Positions 1-9,010 of a stretch of DNA of 64,000 bases are shown in pieces; the stretch's first letter is position 1, and the number at the start of each line of letters is the position of its first letter. The stretch comes from Streptomyces sp. SKN60. GTDB taxonomy: Bacteria; Actinomycetota; Actinomycetes; Streptomycetales; Streptomycetaceae. Under the pieces are notes generated by a model, which ran no database searches, was not told where the DNA came from, and was given only the letters and a program-made list of their open reading frames with translations. The stretch lies in NCBI RefSeq assembly GCF_026236535.1, contig NZ_JAHTMW010000029.1, positions 1 to 64,000 on the forward strand, read 5' to 3'. Both the position numbers and the translations under genes were made by a program.

Positions 1-284
1 GGCGAACAGGTCCTCGACGAGGCCCGCCAGGCCGCCGACAAGCGCCGCGCCGACGCCGCCGAACAGGCCGACACCCTCGTGCGCGAGGCGACCGCCGAGG
101 CGGAGCGGCTGACCGCCGACGCCGAGCGGCTCAAGGTGGAGGCCGAGCAGGTCAAGGCGGACGGCGAGGCCGAGGCCGAGGCCCTGCGGGCGGCCGCCCG
201 CGCCGACGGCGAACAGGTCCTCGACGAGGCCCGCCAGGCCGCCGACAAGCGCCGCGCCGACGCCGCCGAACAGGCCGACACCCT
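1..284 (+). repeat. 77-bp exact direct repeat inside scy (1-77 and 208-284)
   Basis: Bases 1-77 and 208-284 are identical, in frame, 207 bp (69 codons) apart. Three further diverged copies of the same block begin their LDEAR codons at 460, 580 and 766. Coiled-coil repeats usually diverge quickly at third codon positions, so exact identity over 77 bp points to recent duplication or gene conversion. Confidence 0.9.
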
Positions 285-1563
285 GGTGGGCGAGGCGACG
301 GCGGAGGCCGAGCGGATCACCGCCGAGGCGGCGGAGCTGCTCGAGTCGGCGGAGCAGGACGCGCAGCGGATCCGTACCGAGTCCGAGCAGGTCAAGGTGG
401 ACGGCGAGGCGCACGCGCAGGCGCTGCGCAGTGCCGCGCTCGCGGACGCCGACCGGATCCTGGACGAGGCCCGCAAGGCCGCGGACAAGCGCCGGGCGGA
501 CGCCGCCGAGCAGGCCGACACCCTGATCGGCGAGGCGACGGCGGAGGCCGAGCGGATCGGCGAGGAGGCGGCGCGCGTCCTCGACGAGGCCCGCGAGGCC
601 GCCGACAAGCGCCGGGCGGACGCCGCCGAACAGGCCGACACCCTGGTCGGCGAGGCGACGGCGGAGGCCGACCGGATCGCCGCGGAGGCGGTACGGGTGC
701 GGGCGGACGCCGAGGCCGCGGCCGAGGAGATGCGGGCCGACGCGCGCGCGGAGGCCGACCGGACGCTCGACGAGGCCCGGGAGGCGGGCGCGAAGAAGCG
801 CGCGGACGCCGCCGAGCAGGCCGACCAGCTCATCGCCAAGGCCCAGGAGGAGGCGCTGCGCGCCACCACCGAGGCCGAGGAGCAGGCGGACACGATGGTC
901 GGCGCGGCCCGCAAGGAGGCCGAGCGGATCGTCGCCGAGGCGACCATCGAGGGCAACTCGCTGGTGGAGAAGGCCCGTACGGACGCCGACGAACTCCTGG
1001 TCGGTGCGCGCTCGGACGCGACCGCCATAAGGGAGCGGGCGGAGGAGCTGCGCGGCCGGATCGAGGGCGAGATCGAGGAGCTGCACGAGCGGGCGCGGCG
1101 CGAGACGGCCGAGCAGATGAAGACGGCCGGCGAGCGGGTCGACAAGCTGGTGAAGGCCGCCGAGGAGCAGCGCGCCCAGGCCGACGAGAAGGCCAAGGAG
1201 CTGGTCTCGGAGGCGACTTCGGAGGCGAGCAAGGTCCGGATCGCCGCGGTGAAGAAGGCCGAGGCGCTGCTGAAGGAGGCCGAGCAGAAGAAGGCCTCGC
1301 TGGTCGCGGAGGCGGAGCGGATCAAGGCCGAGGCCGAGCGGGAGGCCGAGCAGACCGTCACGGAGGGCAAGCGCGAGCTGGATGTCCTGGTGCGCAGGCG
1401 CGAGAACATCAATGCCGAGATCTCCCGTGTCCAGGACGTGCTGGAAGCGTTGGAGTCTTTCGAGACCCCGTCGGCGGGCGGGAAGTCCGAGGGCCGGGAC
1501 GGGGTCAAGGCCGGAGCTTCGACGGGGTCCACTCGTTCGGGGGGCAAGTCCTCCGGTAGCTAG
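1..1563 (+). CDS. scy: Scy-like polarity scaffold, C-terminal part (5' end outside window)
   Basis: The frame is open from the first base, so only the last 520 residues are seen. They are almost entirely Ala/Glu/Arg-rich coiled coil, ending in a Ser/Gly-rich tail after about residue 485. A block beginning LDEAR..AADKRRADAAEQAD recurs five times, at irregular spacing (69, 80, 40 and 62 residues). In Streptomyces, Scy is a long coiled-coil protein that organises the tip growth complex with DivIVA and FilP; the filP gene follows 115 bp downstream, which fixes the identity. Two copies of the block are identical over 77 bp at the DNA level, so length may vary between strains. The identity rests on context plus composition, since a coiled coil alone is not diagnostic. 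Confidence 0.9.
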   Translation, partial: GEQVLDEARQAADKRRADAAEQADTLVREATAEAERLTADAERLKVEAEQVKADGEAEAEALRAAARADGEQVLDEARQAADKRRADAAEQADTLVGEATAEAERITAEAAELLESAEQDAQRIRTESEQVKVDGEAHAQALRSAALADADRILDEARKAADKRRADAAEQADTLIGEATAEAERIGEEAARVLDEAREAADKRRADAAEQADTLVGEATAEADRIAAEAVRVRADAEAAAEEMRADARAEADRTLDEAREAGAKKRADAAEQADQLIAKAQEEALRATTEAEEQADTMVGAARKEAERIVAEATIEGNSLVEKARTDADELLVGARSDATAIRERAEELRGRIEGEIEELHERARRETAEQMKTAGERVDKLVKAAEEQRAQADEKAKELVSEATSEASKVRIAAVKKAEALLKEAEQKKASLVAEAERIKAEAEREAEQTVTEGKRELDVLVRRRENINAEISRVQDVLEALESFETPSAGGKSEGRDGVKAGASTGSTRSGGKSSGS

Positions 1564-1677
1564 CCACTCAAAAGGCTGGACATTCTCCAGATCAAACGGG
1601 CATACGCTCGATGACACGCCGCTTCGACCCCTAGGATTCCCCCTAACACCTCACCGGTCTCATTCGACAGGAACCCC

Positions 1678-2613
1678 ATGAGCGACACTTCCTCCCCCTT
1701 CGGCTTCGAGCTCGTGCGGCGTGGTTACGACCGCGGTCAGGTGGACGACCGCATTACCAAGCTCGTCGCCGACCGTGACAGTGCTCTGGCCCGAATCACC
1801 TCTCTGGAAAAGCGCATCGAGGAGCTGCACCTCGAGACGCAGAACGCCCAGGCTCAGGTCACCGACGCGGAGCCGTCGTACGCCGGTCTCGGAGCGCGCG
1901 TCGAGAAGATCCTCCGGCTCGCCGAGGAGGAGGCCAAGGACCTGCGCGAGGAGGCCCGTCGCGCCGCCGAGCAGCACCGTGAGCTCGCCGAGTCGGCCGC
2001 CCAGCAGGTGCGCAACGACGCCGAGTCGTTCGCCGCCGAGCGCAAGGCCAAGGCCGAGGACGAGGGCGTCCGGATCGTCGAGAAGGCCCAGGGCGAGGCC
2101 AACTCGCTGCGCGCCGAGGCGCAGAAGGACGCGCAGTCGAAGCGCGAGGAGGCGGACGCGCTCTTCGAGGAGACCCGCGCCAAGGCCGCCCAGGCCGCCG
2201 CGGACTTCGAGACCAACCTCGCCAAGCGCCGCGAGCAGTCGGAGCGCGACCTGGCCTCCCGTCAGGCCAAGGCCGAGAAGCGTCTCGCGGAGATCGAGCA
2301 CCGCGCCGAGCAGCTGCGCCTGGAGGCGGAGAAGCTGCGTACGGACGCCGAGCGCCGGGCCCGCCAGACGGTGGAGACCGCGCAGCGCCAGGCCGAGGAC
2401 ATCGTGGCCGACGCGAACGCCAAGGCCGACCGGATCCGTTCGGAATCGGAGCGCGAGCTGGCGGCGCTGACGAACCGCCGCGACTCGATCAACGCGCAGC
2501 TGACCAACGTCCGCGAGATGCTGGCCACGCTGACCGGTGCCGCGGTGGCGGCGGCCGGCTCCCCGATCGACGACGAGCGCACCGCGGGCGTCCCGGCCCA
2601 GCAGACCCGCTGA
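1678..2613 (+). CDS. filP: FilP intermediate-filament-like coiled-coil protein
   Basis: A 311-residue protein, the usual FilP length. The N-terminal segment (about residues 7-40, FGFELVRRGYDRGQVDDRI) is the short DivIVA-like motif, followed by continuous coiled coil to about residue 285 and a short polar tail. FilP forms cytoplasmic filaments near hyphal tips, supports cell stiffness and interacts with Scy and DivIVA. The start at 1678 has an AGGA ribosome binding site 7 bases upstream. It sits directly downstream of scy in the same direction, but the 115-bp gap allows its own promoter. A rho-independent terminator follows at 2636. Confidence 0.93.
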   Translation: MSDTSSPFGFELVRRGYDRGQVDDRITKLVADRDSALARITSLEKRIEELHLETQNAQAQVTDAEPSYAGLGARVEKILRLAEEEAKDLREEARRAAEQHRELAESAAQQVRNDAESFAAERKAKAEDEGVRIVEKAQGEANSLRAEAQKDAQSKREEADALFEETRAKAAQAAADFETNLAKRREQSERDLASRQAKAEKRLAEIEHRAEQLRLEAEKLRTDAERRARQTVETAQRQAEDIVADANAKADRIRSESERELAALTNRRDSINAQLTNVREMLATLTGAAVAAAGSPIDDERTAGVPAQQTR

Positions 2614-2635
2614 GCCCGTCACACCTTCGTAAGAG

Positions 2636-2666
2636 ACCCCCTGTCATTCCGGTGGCGGGGGGTTTT
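2636..2666 (+). terminator. Terminator after filP
   Basis: An ACCCCC arm (2636-2641) pairs with GGGGGT (2658-2663) and is followed by a T run (2663-2666). It separates filP from the ABC exporter genes, whose promoter lies just beyond. Confidence 0.7.
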
Positions 2667-2675
2667 GCGTGCCCT

Positions 2676-2681
2676 TAGGTT
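2676..2681 (+). promoter_or_regulatory. -10 box of a probable leaderless promoter
   Basis: TAGGTT fits the actinobacterial TANNNT -10 box and ends 7 bases before the ATG at 2689, so the transcript would begin at or next to the start codon. No ribosome binding site is present, consistent with leaderless translation. Confidence 0.5.
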
Positions 2682-2688
2682 GGTACGC

Positions 2689-3666
2689 ATGATCGAGCTG
2701 GAGGGTCTCACCAAGCGGTTCGGGTCGAAGACGGCGGTCGACCACCTCACCTTCACCGTGCGCCCCGGGGTGATCACCGGCTTCCTGGGGCCGAACGGGG
2801 CGGGCAAGTCGACGACGATGCGGATGATGCTCGATCTGGACAACCCGACGAGCGGGACGGTCCGGATCGACGGCAAGCACTACCGGGAGCTGCAGGAGCC
2901 GCTGAAGTACATCGGGGCGCTGCTCGACGCCAAGGCGATGCACGGCGGCCGCTCCGCGTACAACAACCTGCTGTGTCTGGCCCAGTCGAACAGGATTCCG
3001 GCCCAGCGGGTCTCCGAGGTGCTCGATCTGGTCGGTCTGACGGCGGTGGCGCGGAAGAAGTCGAAGGGCTTCTCGCTCGGTATGGGACAGCGGCTCGGAA
3101 TCGCCTCCGCGTTGCTGGGCGATCCCGAGATCCTGATGTTCGACGAACCCGTCAATGGTCTGGACCCCGAGGGAATTCACTGGATCCGCAATCTGATGAA
3201 GGCGCTCGCCGCCGAGGGCCGGACGATCTTCGTTTCCAGTCATCTGATGAGTGAAATGGCGCTGACGGCCGATCATCTGATCGTGATCGGGCAGGGAAAG
3301 CTGCTCGCCGACACGTCGATGGCCGATTTCATCCAGCAGAATTCCCGGAGTTACGTACGGCTGCGCTCGCCGCAGCAGGAGCGGCTGCGGGACGTGCTGC
3401 ACGCCAACGGTTTCGTCGCCGTCGAGGCGGGCGGCGGGGTCCTGGAGGTGGACGGCGCGACCACGGAGAAGCTGGGCGAGCTGGCGGCCTCGCAGCAGAT
3501 CGTGCTGCACGAGCTGAGCTCCCAGCGGGCCTCGCTGGAAGAGGCGTTCATGCAGATGACGGCGGCCGCGGTGGAGTACCACGCGCACGGCACGGACATC
3601 CACGCCGGCGGCGACGCCGGGGACCCGGCAGGGCCCCGCTGGGGCGAGAGCTTCGAGGGAGCCTGA
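2689..3666 (+). CDS. ABC exporter ATP-binding protein (first of two paralogous pairs)
   Basis: A 325-residue nucleotide-binding subunit of an ABC-2 type exporter. Walker A is GPNGAGKST near residue 35, the signature region reads SLGMGQRLGIA, and Walker B plus D-loop is ILMFDEPVNGLDPEGI. The C-terminal 100 residues are the extension typical of DrrA/NatA-like exporters. Start 2689 is chosen over an upstream in-frame codon at 2665 because that one overlaps the filP terminator and the -10 box. The membrane subunit follows 3 bp downstream at 3670. It is strongly similar to the ATPase at 4664, so the two pairs arose by duplication. Substrate is not deducible. Confidence 0.9.
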   Translation: MIELEGLTKRFGSKTAVDHLTFTVRPGVITGFLGPNGAGKSTTMRMMLDLDNPTSGTVRIDGKHYRELQEPLKYIGALLDAKAMHGGRSAYNNLLCLAQSNRIPAQRVSEVLDLVGLTAVARKKSKGFSLGMGQRLGIASALLGDPEILMFDEPVNGLDPEGIHWIRNLMKALAAEGRTIFVSSHLMSEMALTADHLIVIGQGKLLADTSMADFIQQNSRSYVRLRSPQQERLRDVLHANGFVAVEAGGGVLEVDGATTEKLGELAASQQIVLHELSSQRASLEEAFMQMTAAAVEYHAHGTDIHAGGDAGDPAGPRWGESFEGA

Positions 3667-3669
3667 TCG

Positions 3670-4449
3670 ATGGCAGCGGTATCCGCGGTCCTGCAGTCGG
3701 AGTGGACCAAGATCCGGACGGTCTCGTCGACGGTGTGGACGCTGGCCAGCGCGCTCGTCGTGACGGTGGCGATGAGCGCGGCGCTGTCCGCGCTGCTCAA
3801 GTCGACCTTCGACGACCTGTCCGAGCTGGAGCAGGCCACCTTCGACCCGACCTTCGTGAGCTTCTCCGGGATGGTGCTCGGCCAGCTGGCGATGGTGGTC
3901 TTCGGTGTGCTCGTCGTCGGCACCGAGTACTCCTCGGGCATGATCCGCACCTCGCTCGCCGCCGTCCCGCAGCGGGCCGCCTTCCTCTTCTCGAAGATCG
4001 CGGTGGCCGGCGTGCTCGCGCTGGTCGTCGGTCTGGTGACCAGCTTCCTGTCCTTCTTCCTCGGGCAGGCGCTGCTCGGCGACCACCGCACCACGATCGG
4101 CGCGGACAACGTGCTGCGGGCGGTGGTCGGCGCCGGGCTCTACATGGCCCTGATCGCGCTGTTCTCGATGGGCGTGGCGACGATGCTGCGCTCCTCGATG
4201 CTGTCGCTCGGCATCCTGGTGCCGTTCTTCTTCCTGATCTCGCAGATCCTGTCAGCGGTGCCGAAGGCGAAGGAGGTCGCCCGCTACTTCCCGGACCAGG
4301 CCGGCTCCAAGATCATGCAGGTGGTGCCGGACGCGATGGGCTCGGAGAAGGCGCCGTACGGGCCGTGGGGCGGGCTCGGGATCATGGTGCTGTGGGTGGT
4401 GGCGGCGCTGCTCGGCGGCTATCTGGTGCTGAAGAAGCGGGACGCCTGA
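3670..4449 (+). CDS. ABC-2 type exporter membrane subunit
   Basis: A 259-residue integral membrane protein with about six hydrophobic helices. The opening segment (SEWTKIRTVSSTVWTL) is the cytoplasmic N-terminus typical of actinobacterial ABC-2 permeases, and the GTEYSSGMIRTSL motif after the second helix is shared with the permease at 5767. It is co-transcribed with the ATPase 3 bp upstream and ends in charged residues (LKKRDA). It would form the transmembrane pore of a DrrAB-like exporter in the cytoplasmic membrane. Confidence 0.88.
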   Translation: MAAVSAVLQSEWTKIRTVSSTVWTLASALVVTVAMSAALSALLKSTFDDLSELEQATFDPTFVSFSGMVLGQLAMVVFGVLVVGTEYSSGMIRTSLAAVPQRAAFLFSKIAVAGVLALVVGLVTSFLSFFLGQALLGDHRTTIGADNVLRAVVGAGLYMALIALFSMGVATMLRSSMLSLGILVPFFFLISQILSAVPKAKEVARYFPDQAGSKIMQVVPDAMGSEKAPYGPWGGLGIMVLWVVAALLGGYLVLKKRDA

Positions 4450-4472
4450 CGGGACCCGGAGTCCTCCCTGAA

Positions 4473-4510
4473 CCGGACCCGATCCGGACCCGATCCGGAC
4501 CCGATCCGAC
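4473..4510. repeat. 11-bp tandem repeat, three full copies
   Basis: The unit CCGGACCCGAT occurs three times head to tail (4473-4505) with a partial fourth copy. It lies 24 bp after the permease stop codon, in the 214-bp gap before the second exporter pair. Confidence 0.85.
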
Positions 4511-4663
4511 CCTGACGCGTCCCTGGTTCTTCCCCCAGGTCTCGATTCCGCTTCGTCGGAACCGTAAACGGCTGGATAAGCTCTTCGCTCATACGGGGGG
4601 CCACGGCCACCGGCCACGACGCCCCGACGAGGACACGACCTGACCTGTCGATGGGGCTGGAGA

Positions 4664-5770
4664 ATGATCGAGGCAGTCGGCCTGACCAAGCGCTACGGCG
4701 CGAAGACGGCCGTGTACAACCTTTCCTTCCAGGTGAGACCCGGCCATGTCACGGGCTTCCTGGGCCCCAACGGCTCGGGCAAGTCGACGACCATGCGCAT
4801 GATCCTCGGCCTGGACATGCCGACCTCCGGCCATGTGACGATCGGCGGGCACCCCTTCCGGCAGCTGCCGAACGCGCCCCGGCAGGTCGGCGCGCTGCTC
4901 GACGCGAAGGCCGTGCACGGCGGCCGCAGCGCCCGCAACCACCTCCTGTCGCTCGCCCAGCTGGCCGGCATCCCGGCCCAGCGGGTCGACGAGGTGCTCG
5001 GCGTGGTCGGCCTGCAGGACGTCGCCCGGCGCCGCTCCAAGGGCTTCTCGCTCGGCATGGGGCAGCGGCTCGGCATCGCGGCGGCCCTGCTCGGCGACCC
5101 GCAGGTGCTGCTCTTCGACGAGCCGGTCAACGGTCTGGACCCCGAGGGCATCCTCTGGGTGCGCAACCTGATGAAGAAGCTGGCCGCCGAGGGCCGCACC
5201 GTCTTCGTCTCCAGCCACCTCATGAGCGAGATGGCGCTCACCGCCGATCATCTGATCGTGATCGGCCGCGGCCAGCTGCTCGCGGACATGAGCGTCAAGG
5301 ACTTCATCTCGGCGAACTCGGCCGACTTCGCCCGGGTGCGCACCCCGCAGACCGAGCCGCAGCAGCGCGAGAAGCTGACCGCGGTGCTCACCGAGGCCGG
5401 CGGCCGGGTGCTCTCGGAGCCGGACGGCGCGCTGCGGGTGACCGGCCTCCCGCTGCCCCGGATCAGCGACCTGGCGCACGGGGCGGACGTCCGGCTGTGG
5501 GAGCTCTCCCCGCACCAGGCCTCGCTGGAGGAGGCGTACATGCGGATGACGCAGGGCGCCGTGGACTACCGCTCCACCGACGACCGGCTCGCGCACCTCC
5601 AGGCGCCGGTGCCGCCGCACCAGCTGCCGCAGGACCCGCAGGCGCAGTACGTGATCCCCGAGGTGCCGCAGCAGGGCTGGTACGCCCCGCCGCCGCCCGG
5701 ACAGAACCCGTACGCCACCGCCCCGCAGGACCCGCAGCAGCCGGGCCAGAACCCCGAGGACGCCCGATGA
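4664..5770 (+). CDS. ABC exporter ATP-binding protein (second pair) with proline/glutamine-rich tail
   Basis: A 368-residue ATPase with Walker A GPNGSGKST, signature SLGMGQRLGIA and Walker B LLFDEPVNGLDPEG. It is a close paralog of the ATPase at 2689 across the whole ABC domain. It differs by a low-complexity tail of about 55 residues rich in Pro, Gln and Tyr (from about residue 312), likely disordered and cytoplasmic. The start is preceded by GGAG only a few bases away. Its stop overlaps the permease start at 5767 (ATGA), so the two subunits are translationally coupled. Confidence 0.9.
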   Translation: MIEAVGLTKRYGAKTAVYNLSFQVRPGHVTGFLGPNGSGKSTTMRMILGLDMPTSGHVTIGGHPFRQLPNAPRQVGALLDAKAVHGGRSARNHLLSLAQLAGIPAQRVDEVLGVVGLQDVARRRSKGFSLGMGQRLGIAAALLGDPQVLLFDEPVNGLDPEGILWVRNLMKKLAAEGRTVFVSSHLMSEMALTADHLIVIGRGQLLADMSVKDFISANSADFARVRTPQTEPQQREKLTAVLTEAGGRVLSEPDGALRVTGLPLPRISDLAHGADVRLWELSPHQASLEEAYMRMTQGAVDYRSTDDRLAHLQAPVPPHQLPQDPQAQYVIPEVPQQGWYAPPPPGQNPYATAPQDPQQPGQNPEDAR

Positions 5771-6609
5771 GCAGCCCGACGCAGCCGATGAACGGGCCGG
5801 CGCCCGCCCCGTACGCGTACACCTCCCCCATCCCGGTCCGCCGGGCGCACCTCGGCGACGCGCTCGCCTCGGAGTGGACCAAGATCCGCTCGGTGCGCTC
5901 CACGATGTGGACGCTGGGGGTCATGGCGCTGCTGATGCTCGGCATCGGGCTCGCGGTCGGCGCGGTCGCCGCCGCCTCGATGTCCGAGTACTCGGAGGAG
6001 CCCGCGCTCGGGCTCGGCTTCTTCGGCGTCCTGCCGGCCTCGATCTGTGTGATCACCCTCGGCGTGCTGACCATCAGCTCCGAGTACGGCACCGGCATGA
6101 TCCGGACCACGCTGACCGCCTGCCCGAGCCGCGGCCGGGTGCTCGCGGCGAAGGCGATCATCTTCTTCGTCCTGGTCTTCACGCTCGTCACGGTGCTCGC
6201 CGGCGTGGTCGGCGCGGCCCAGGTGTCGATGGTCGACGCGGCCACGCCGTCCGCCGGCGAGTGGCTGCGGGCCACCGTCGGCGTGGGGCTCTTCCTGTCG
6301 CTGCTCGGTCTGCTCGGGATGGGCATCGGCGCGATCGTGCGGCACTCGGCGGGCGCCATCACCGTGATGATCGGTGTGCTGCTGCTCCCGCTGGTGGCGG
6401 CCATGTTCATGTTCTCGGAGGCGCTGCGCTCGCTGCAGGCGGCGCTGCTCACGTACGCGCTGCCCTCGCAGATGATCGCGCTCTACAGCGAGACCGCGCC
6501 GTTCGAGGGGAAGGGTCCGGCCGGCTGGGAGCCGGTGCTCATCCTGTTCGGCCTCACGGCGGCCGTGCTCGGCGGCGCGTTCGCGCTGCTCAACAGCCGG
6601 GACGTGTGA
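5767..6609 (+). CDS. ABC-2 type exporter membrane subunit (second pair)
   Basis: A 280-residue membrane protein. An N-terminal Pro-rich segment of about 35 residues precedes the conserved LASEWTKIRSVRSTMWTLG entry into helix 1; about six helices follow. The SSEYGTGMIRTTL motif matches that of the permease at 3670. The start ATG overlaps the upstream stop by four bases. The adjacent ATPase also carries a Pro-rich terminal extension, so the two disordered tails may be a shared feature of this pair. The substrate is unknown. Confidence 0.88.
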   Translation: MSSPTQPMNGPAPAPYAYTSPIPVRRAHLGDALASEWTKIRSVRSTMWTLGVMALLMLGIGLAVGAVAAASMSEYSEEPALGLGFFGVLPASICVITLGVLTISSEYGTGMIRTTLTACPSRGRVLAAKAIIFFVLVFTLVTVLAGVVGAAQVSMVDAATPSAGEWLRATVGVGLFLSLLGLLGMGIGAIVRHSAGAITVMIGVLLLPLVAAMFMFSEALRSLQAALLTYALPSQMIALYSETAPFEGKGPAGWEPVLILFGLTAAVLGGAFALLNSRDV

Positions 6610-6630
6610 CCGCCACTCAGGATCGAGAGC

Positions 6631-6957
6631 TCAGTAGCGCGGCGCGTTGCGGGACCGCTGCACCCGGGTGGTGCGGCGGTCCTTCGCGTTCCAGCAGGCC
6701 TTGTGCCAGTGCCGGCGGTCGTCGACGCCGCCGTACTCGGGCCAGGCCACCAGGTGCGGGGCGCCCGGGGGGATCTCCTGGTCGCAGCCGGGGCAGCGGT
6801 AGCGCTTGCCCGGCGCGCTGGCGCCGGCGACGTGGCGGACGCACCACTCCTCGCCCTGCCAGGTCTCGGTGCTCTGCACACCGCCGTACCGGTCGCCCTG
6901 CTCGCTCTGCCGGTCGGGCTTCGCGCCGCCTCGGGGGCGGTTGTTCCGCGGGGACAC
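6631..6957 (-). CDS. Small zinc-ribbon-like protein of unknown function
   Basis: A 108-residue basic protein. The N-terminal 30 residues are Arg/Pro/Gly-rich and probably disordered. The C-terminal half has CPGCDQEIPPG followed by HLVAWPEYG and HWHKACW, a Cys/His arrangement that looks like a zinc ribbon and ends in an Arg-rich tail, suggesting nucleic-acid contact. The GTG start at 6957 is chosen because GAGG lies 8 bases upstream; a longer frame exists but lacks such a site. Its 3' end faces the ABC permease (convergent, 21-bp gap). I recognise it only as a conserved Streptomyces hypothetical. Confidence 0.7.
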   Translation of the reverse strand: MSPRNNRPRGGAKPDRQSEQGDRYGGVQSTETWQGEEWCVRHVAGASAPGKRYRCPGCDQEIPPGAPHLVAWPEYGGVDDRRHWHKACWNAKDRRTTRVQRSRNAPRY

Positions 6958-7126
6958 TTCGGCACCTCGCTCGGGCTCGGGGACACGGACGGTTCCGTCC
7001 AGCGTACGGGCCGCGACGGGGTGTCCCGGCACGGGGCCGGGGGCGGATCAACGGAAAATCGCAAGAACTTCCCGCGGGGCCGTTGCCTTTGGCACGTGTC
7101 AGACGTTGTTGCCAGTACGAGGGGAC

Positions 7127-7156
7127 GCGTGGGCGAAGTCCGCGTGGGCGAAGTCC
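7127..7156. repeat. 15-bp tandem duplication upstream of the flavoprotein gene
   Basis: GCGTGGGCGAAGTCC occurs twice without gap at 7127-7141 and 7142-7156, about 40 bp before the start codon at 7196, within the probable 5' leader. Confidence 0.9.
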
Positions 7157-7195
7157 GCGAGGGAGACCGCGCCGGGCCGCGAGGAGGCAGAAGCG

Positions 7196-8230
7196 ATGCG
7201 CGTGGGTACGTTCGTGCTGGCCGCCCAGTTTCCGGGGCAGGGCCAGGGTGAGGCACTGCACCGGGCGGTGCGGACGGCGGAGGTCGCCGAGGAGGCGGGC
7301 CTGGACTCGGTCTGGCTGGCCGAGCACCACTTCGTGCCGTACGGGGTGTGTCCCTCGGCGATCACCCTGGCCGCCCTGCTGCTCGGCCGGACCCGCCGGC
7401 TCCGGGTGGGCACGGCGGTCAGCGTGCTGCCGACCGTCCACCCGGTGGCCCTGGGCGAGCAGGCCGCGATGCTGCACGTGACCTCCGGGGGCAGGTTCAC
7501 CCTCGGGGTGGGACGCGGCGGCCCGTGGATCGACCTGGAGGTGTTCGGCGCGGGACTGCCCGCGTACGAACACGGGTTCCCCGACTCCCTCGACCTGCTG
7601 CTGCGCTGGCTGACCGAGCCGAGCGTGGGCGCCCGGGGCGAGCGGTTCTCCTTCCGCGAGGTGGCGGTCGTGCCGCGCCCCGGCGAGCTGATCGGCGGAC
7701 CGGCCGCCCCCGAGGTGGTGGTCGCCTGCACCTCGCGGAACAGCGTGCGGCTCGCGGCCGAGCGCGGCCTTCCGATGCTGCTCGGCATGCACTGCGGCGA
7801 CGAGGAGAAGGCCGAGATGGTGGCCTGCTGGGAGCGGGCCGCGCGGGAGGCCGGACGCACCCCGGACGAGATCGCGGAGATCGGCGCCGGCCATGTCTCG
7901 GCGGGCGTGGTCCAGCTGGCGGACCGTACGGCGGAGGCCTCGGAGGCCTTGGTGAAGGCGATGCCGGGCTGGCTGAAACAGGGTCTCGACGCTCATGTCA
8001 CGGTGGACGGCAGGTTTCGATCGATGCGGGACCCCGTGGCGTACACCGAGCTGCTGTGCGGGCTTCACCCGGTGGGCAGCCCCCGGCTCGCGGCGGACCG
8101 GCTCGCGGCGACCGCGGAGCGCACGGGCATCACCCGCTTCGCGCTGCTCGCGGAGGGTTCCGGCGATCTGGCCGGCACGGAGGAGAACCTGCGGCGCCTG
8201 GGCTCCGAGGTGCTTCCGCTGCTCGTCTGA
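7196..8230 (+). CDS. Luciferase-like (LLM) flavin-dependent oxidoreductase
   Basis: A 344-residue protein of the bacterial luciferase/F420 monooxygenase superfamily. The TIM-barrel hallmarks are visible: AEEAGLDSVWLAEHHF after strand 1-2, GTAVSVLPTVHPVALGEQ, and RFTLGVGRG. Such enzymes use FMNH2 or F420H2; cofactor and substrate cannot be told here. The ATG at 7196 follows GAGGAGG at the right distance, so a longer upstream frame is not needed. It stands alone between convergent and divergent neighbours. Short tandem repeats flank it on both sides. Confidence 0.88.
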   Translation: MRVGTFVLAAQFPGQGQGEALHRAVRTAEVAEEAGLDSVWLAEHHFVPYGVCPSAITLAALLLGRTRRLRVGTAVSVLPTVHPVALGEQAAMLHVTSGGRFTLGVGRGGPWIDLEVFGAGLPAYEHGFPDSLDLLLRWLTEPSVGARGERFSFREVAVVPRPGELIGGPAAPEVVVACTSRNSVRLAAERGLPMLLGMHCGDEEKAEMVACWERAAREAGRTPDEIAEIGAGHVSAGVVQLADRTAEASEALVKAMPGWLKQGLDAHVTVDGRFRSMRDPVAYTELLCGLHPVGSPRLAADRLAATAERTGITRFALLAEGSGDLAGTEENLRRLGSEVLPLLV

Positions 8231-8264
8231 CATGGGTGGTGAGGGGACTCTCCGGGGGTGACGG

Positions 8265-8309
8265 CGAAGTGACGGCCGGCGAAGTGACGACCGGCGAAGT
8301 GACGACCGT
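8265..8309. repeat. 15-bp tandem repeat, three copies
   Basis: The unit CGAAGTGACGRCCGG repeats at 8265, 8280 and 8295, starting 34 bp after the flavoprotein stop codon. Confidence 0.88.
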
Positions 8310-8369
8310 GCCGCCGCGTCCGCGATCAGTGAAGCTCTCCCGCGACGCGGAGCGGCGGCACCAGGCCTG

Positions 8370-8762
8370 TCAGCAGTCGCGCAGTTCCGGCGACTGGTTG
8401 AGAAGCTGCGCCCGTACGGACGTGAAGCGGGCGAGCCGCTCGTCGACCGACGGGTCCAGCGGGAAGACCGCCACCCGGTGGCAGTTCTGGAAAGCGAGGC
8501 GTACCCCGAAGTGCCGCTGCAGCGCACCACGGATGGCATCGCTCGCGAGAGCGCGCAGCAGCTGACCACGTGCCTGCTCGTCCGGCGGCGGCGTCTGGTT
8601 GTCGGCGAAGTCTCCGCCGTCGACCTTCAGCTGGGCCACCAGAGAACTGATCATCTCCCATGCGAAGGGCAGGGAGGTCCGGACGCAGTCGACGAAGGCG
8701 GCTTCGTCGACCTCGCCTCGCTCGGCCTGTTCCAACAGGTCCGGTGAGACGTCGAGCGACAT
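8370..8762 (-). CDS. Conserved small acidic protein (SCO5389-type family)
   Basis: A 130-residue soluble protein, [20 protein letters not shown] at the start, with conserved patches [13 protein letters not shown] and [16 protein letters not shown]. It has no membrane segment or catalytic motif I can name. It matches in position and style a conserved Streptomyces family next to nucS. The ATG at 8762 has an excellent GAGGAGA ribosome binding site. It is transcribed away from nucS, with a 262-bp divergent region between them that holds the nucS promoter. Confidence 0.75.
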   Translation of the reverse strand: MSLDVSPDLLEQAERGEVDEAAFVDCVRTSLPFAWEMISSLVAQLKVDGGDFADNQTPPPDEQARGQLLRALASDAIRGALQRHFGVRLAFQNCHRVAVFPLDPSVDERLARFTSVRAQLLNQSPELRDC

Positions 8763-9010
8763 GGGTTCTCCTCTCGCGACCCCGGCGGGCGGGGTCTTGC
8801 GGGCAGGGACGGGTGGCAGTCGTCGCGCACGCAGCGTGCACGGACGACGACCTCCTGTCCTCCACGGTAAGCGCCGGGTCCTGCCCGCACCAGGAGAATG
8901 GGCGCACAACCGGCCAATAAGTGACGGTGGTTGGGCGCACGCGCCGCGGGCGCCGGGCGGACACCGGCGCCCGCCCGGCGCCCGAATCGCGTGGAGGCTC
9001 GTCCGTCTTG

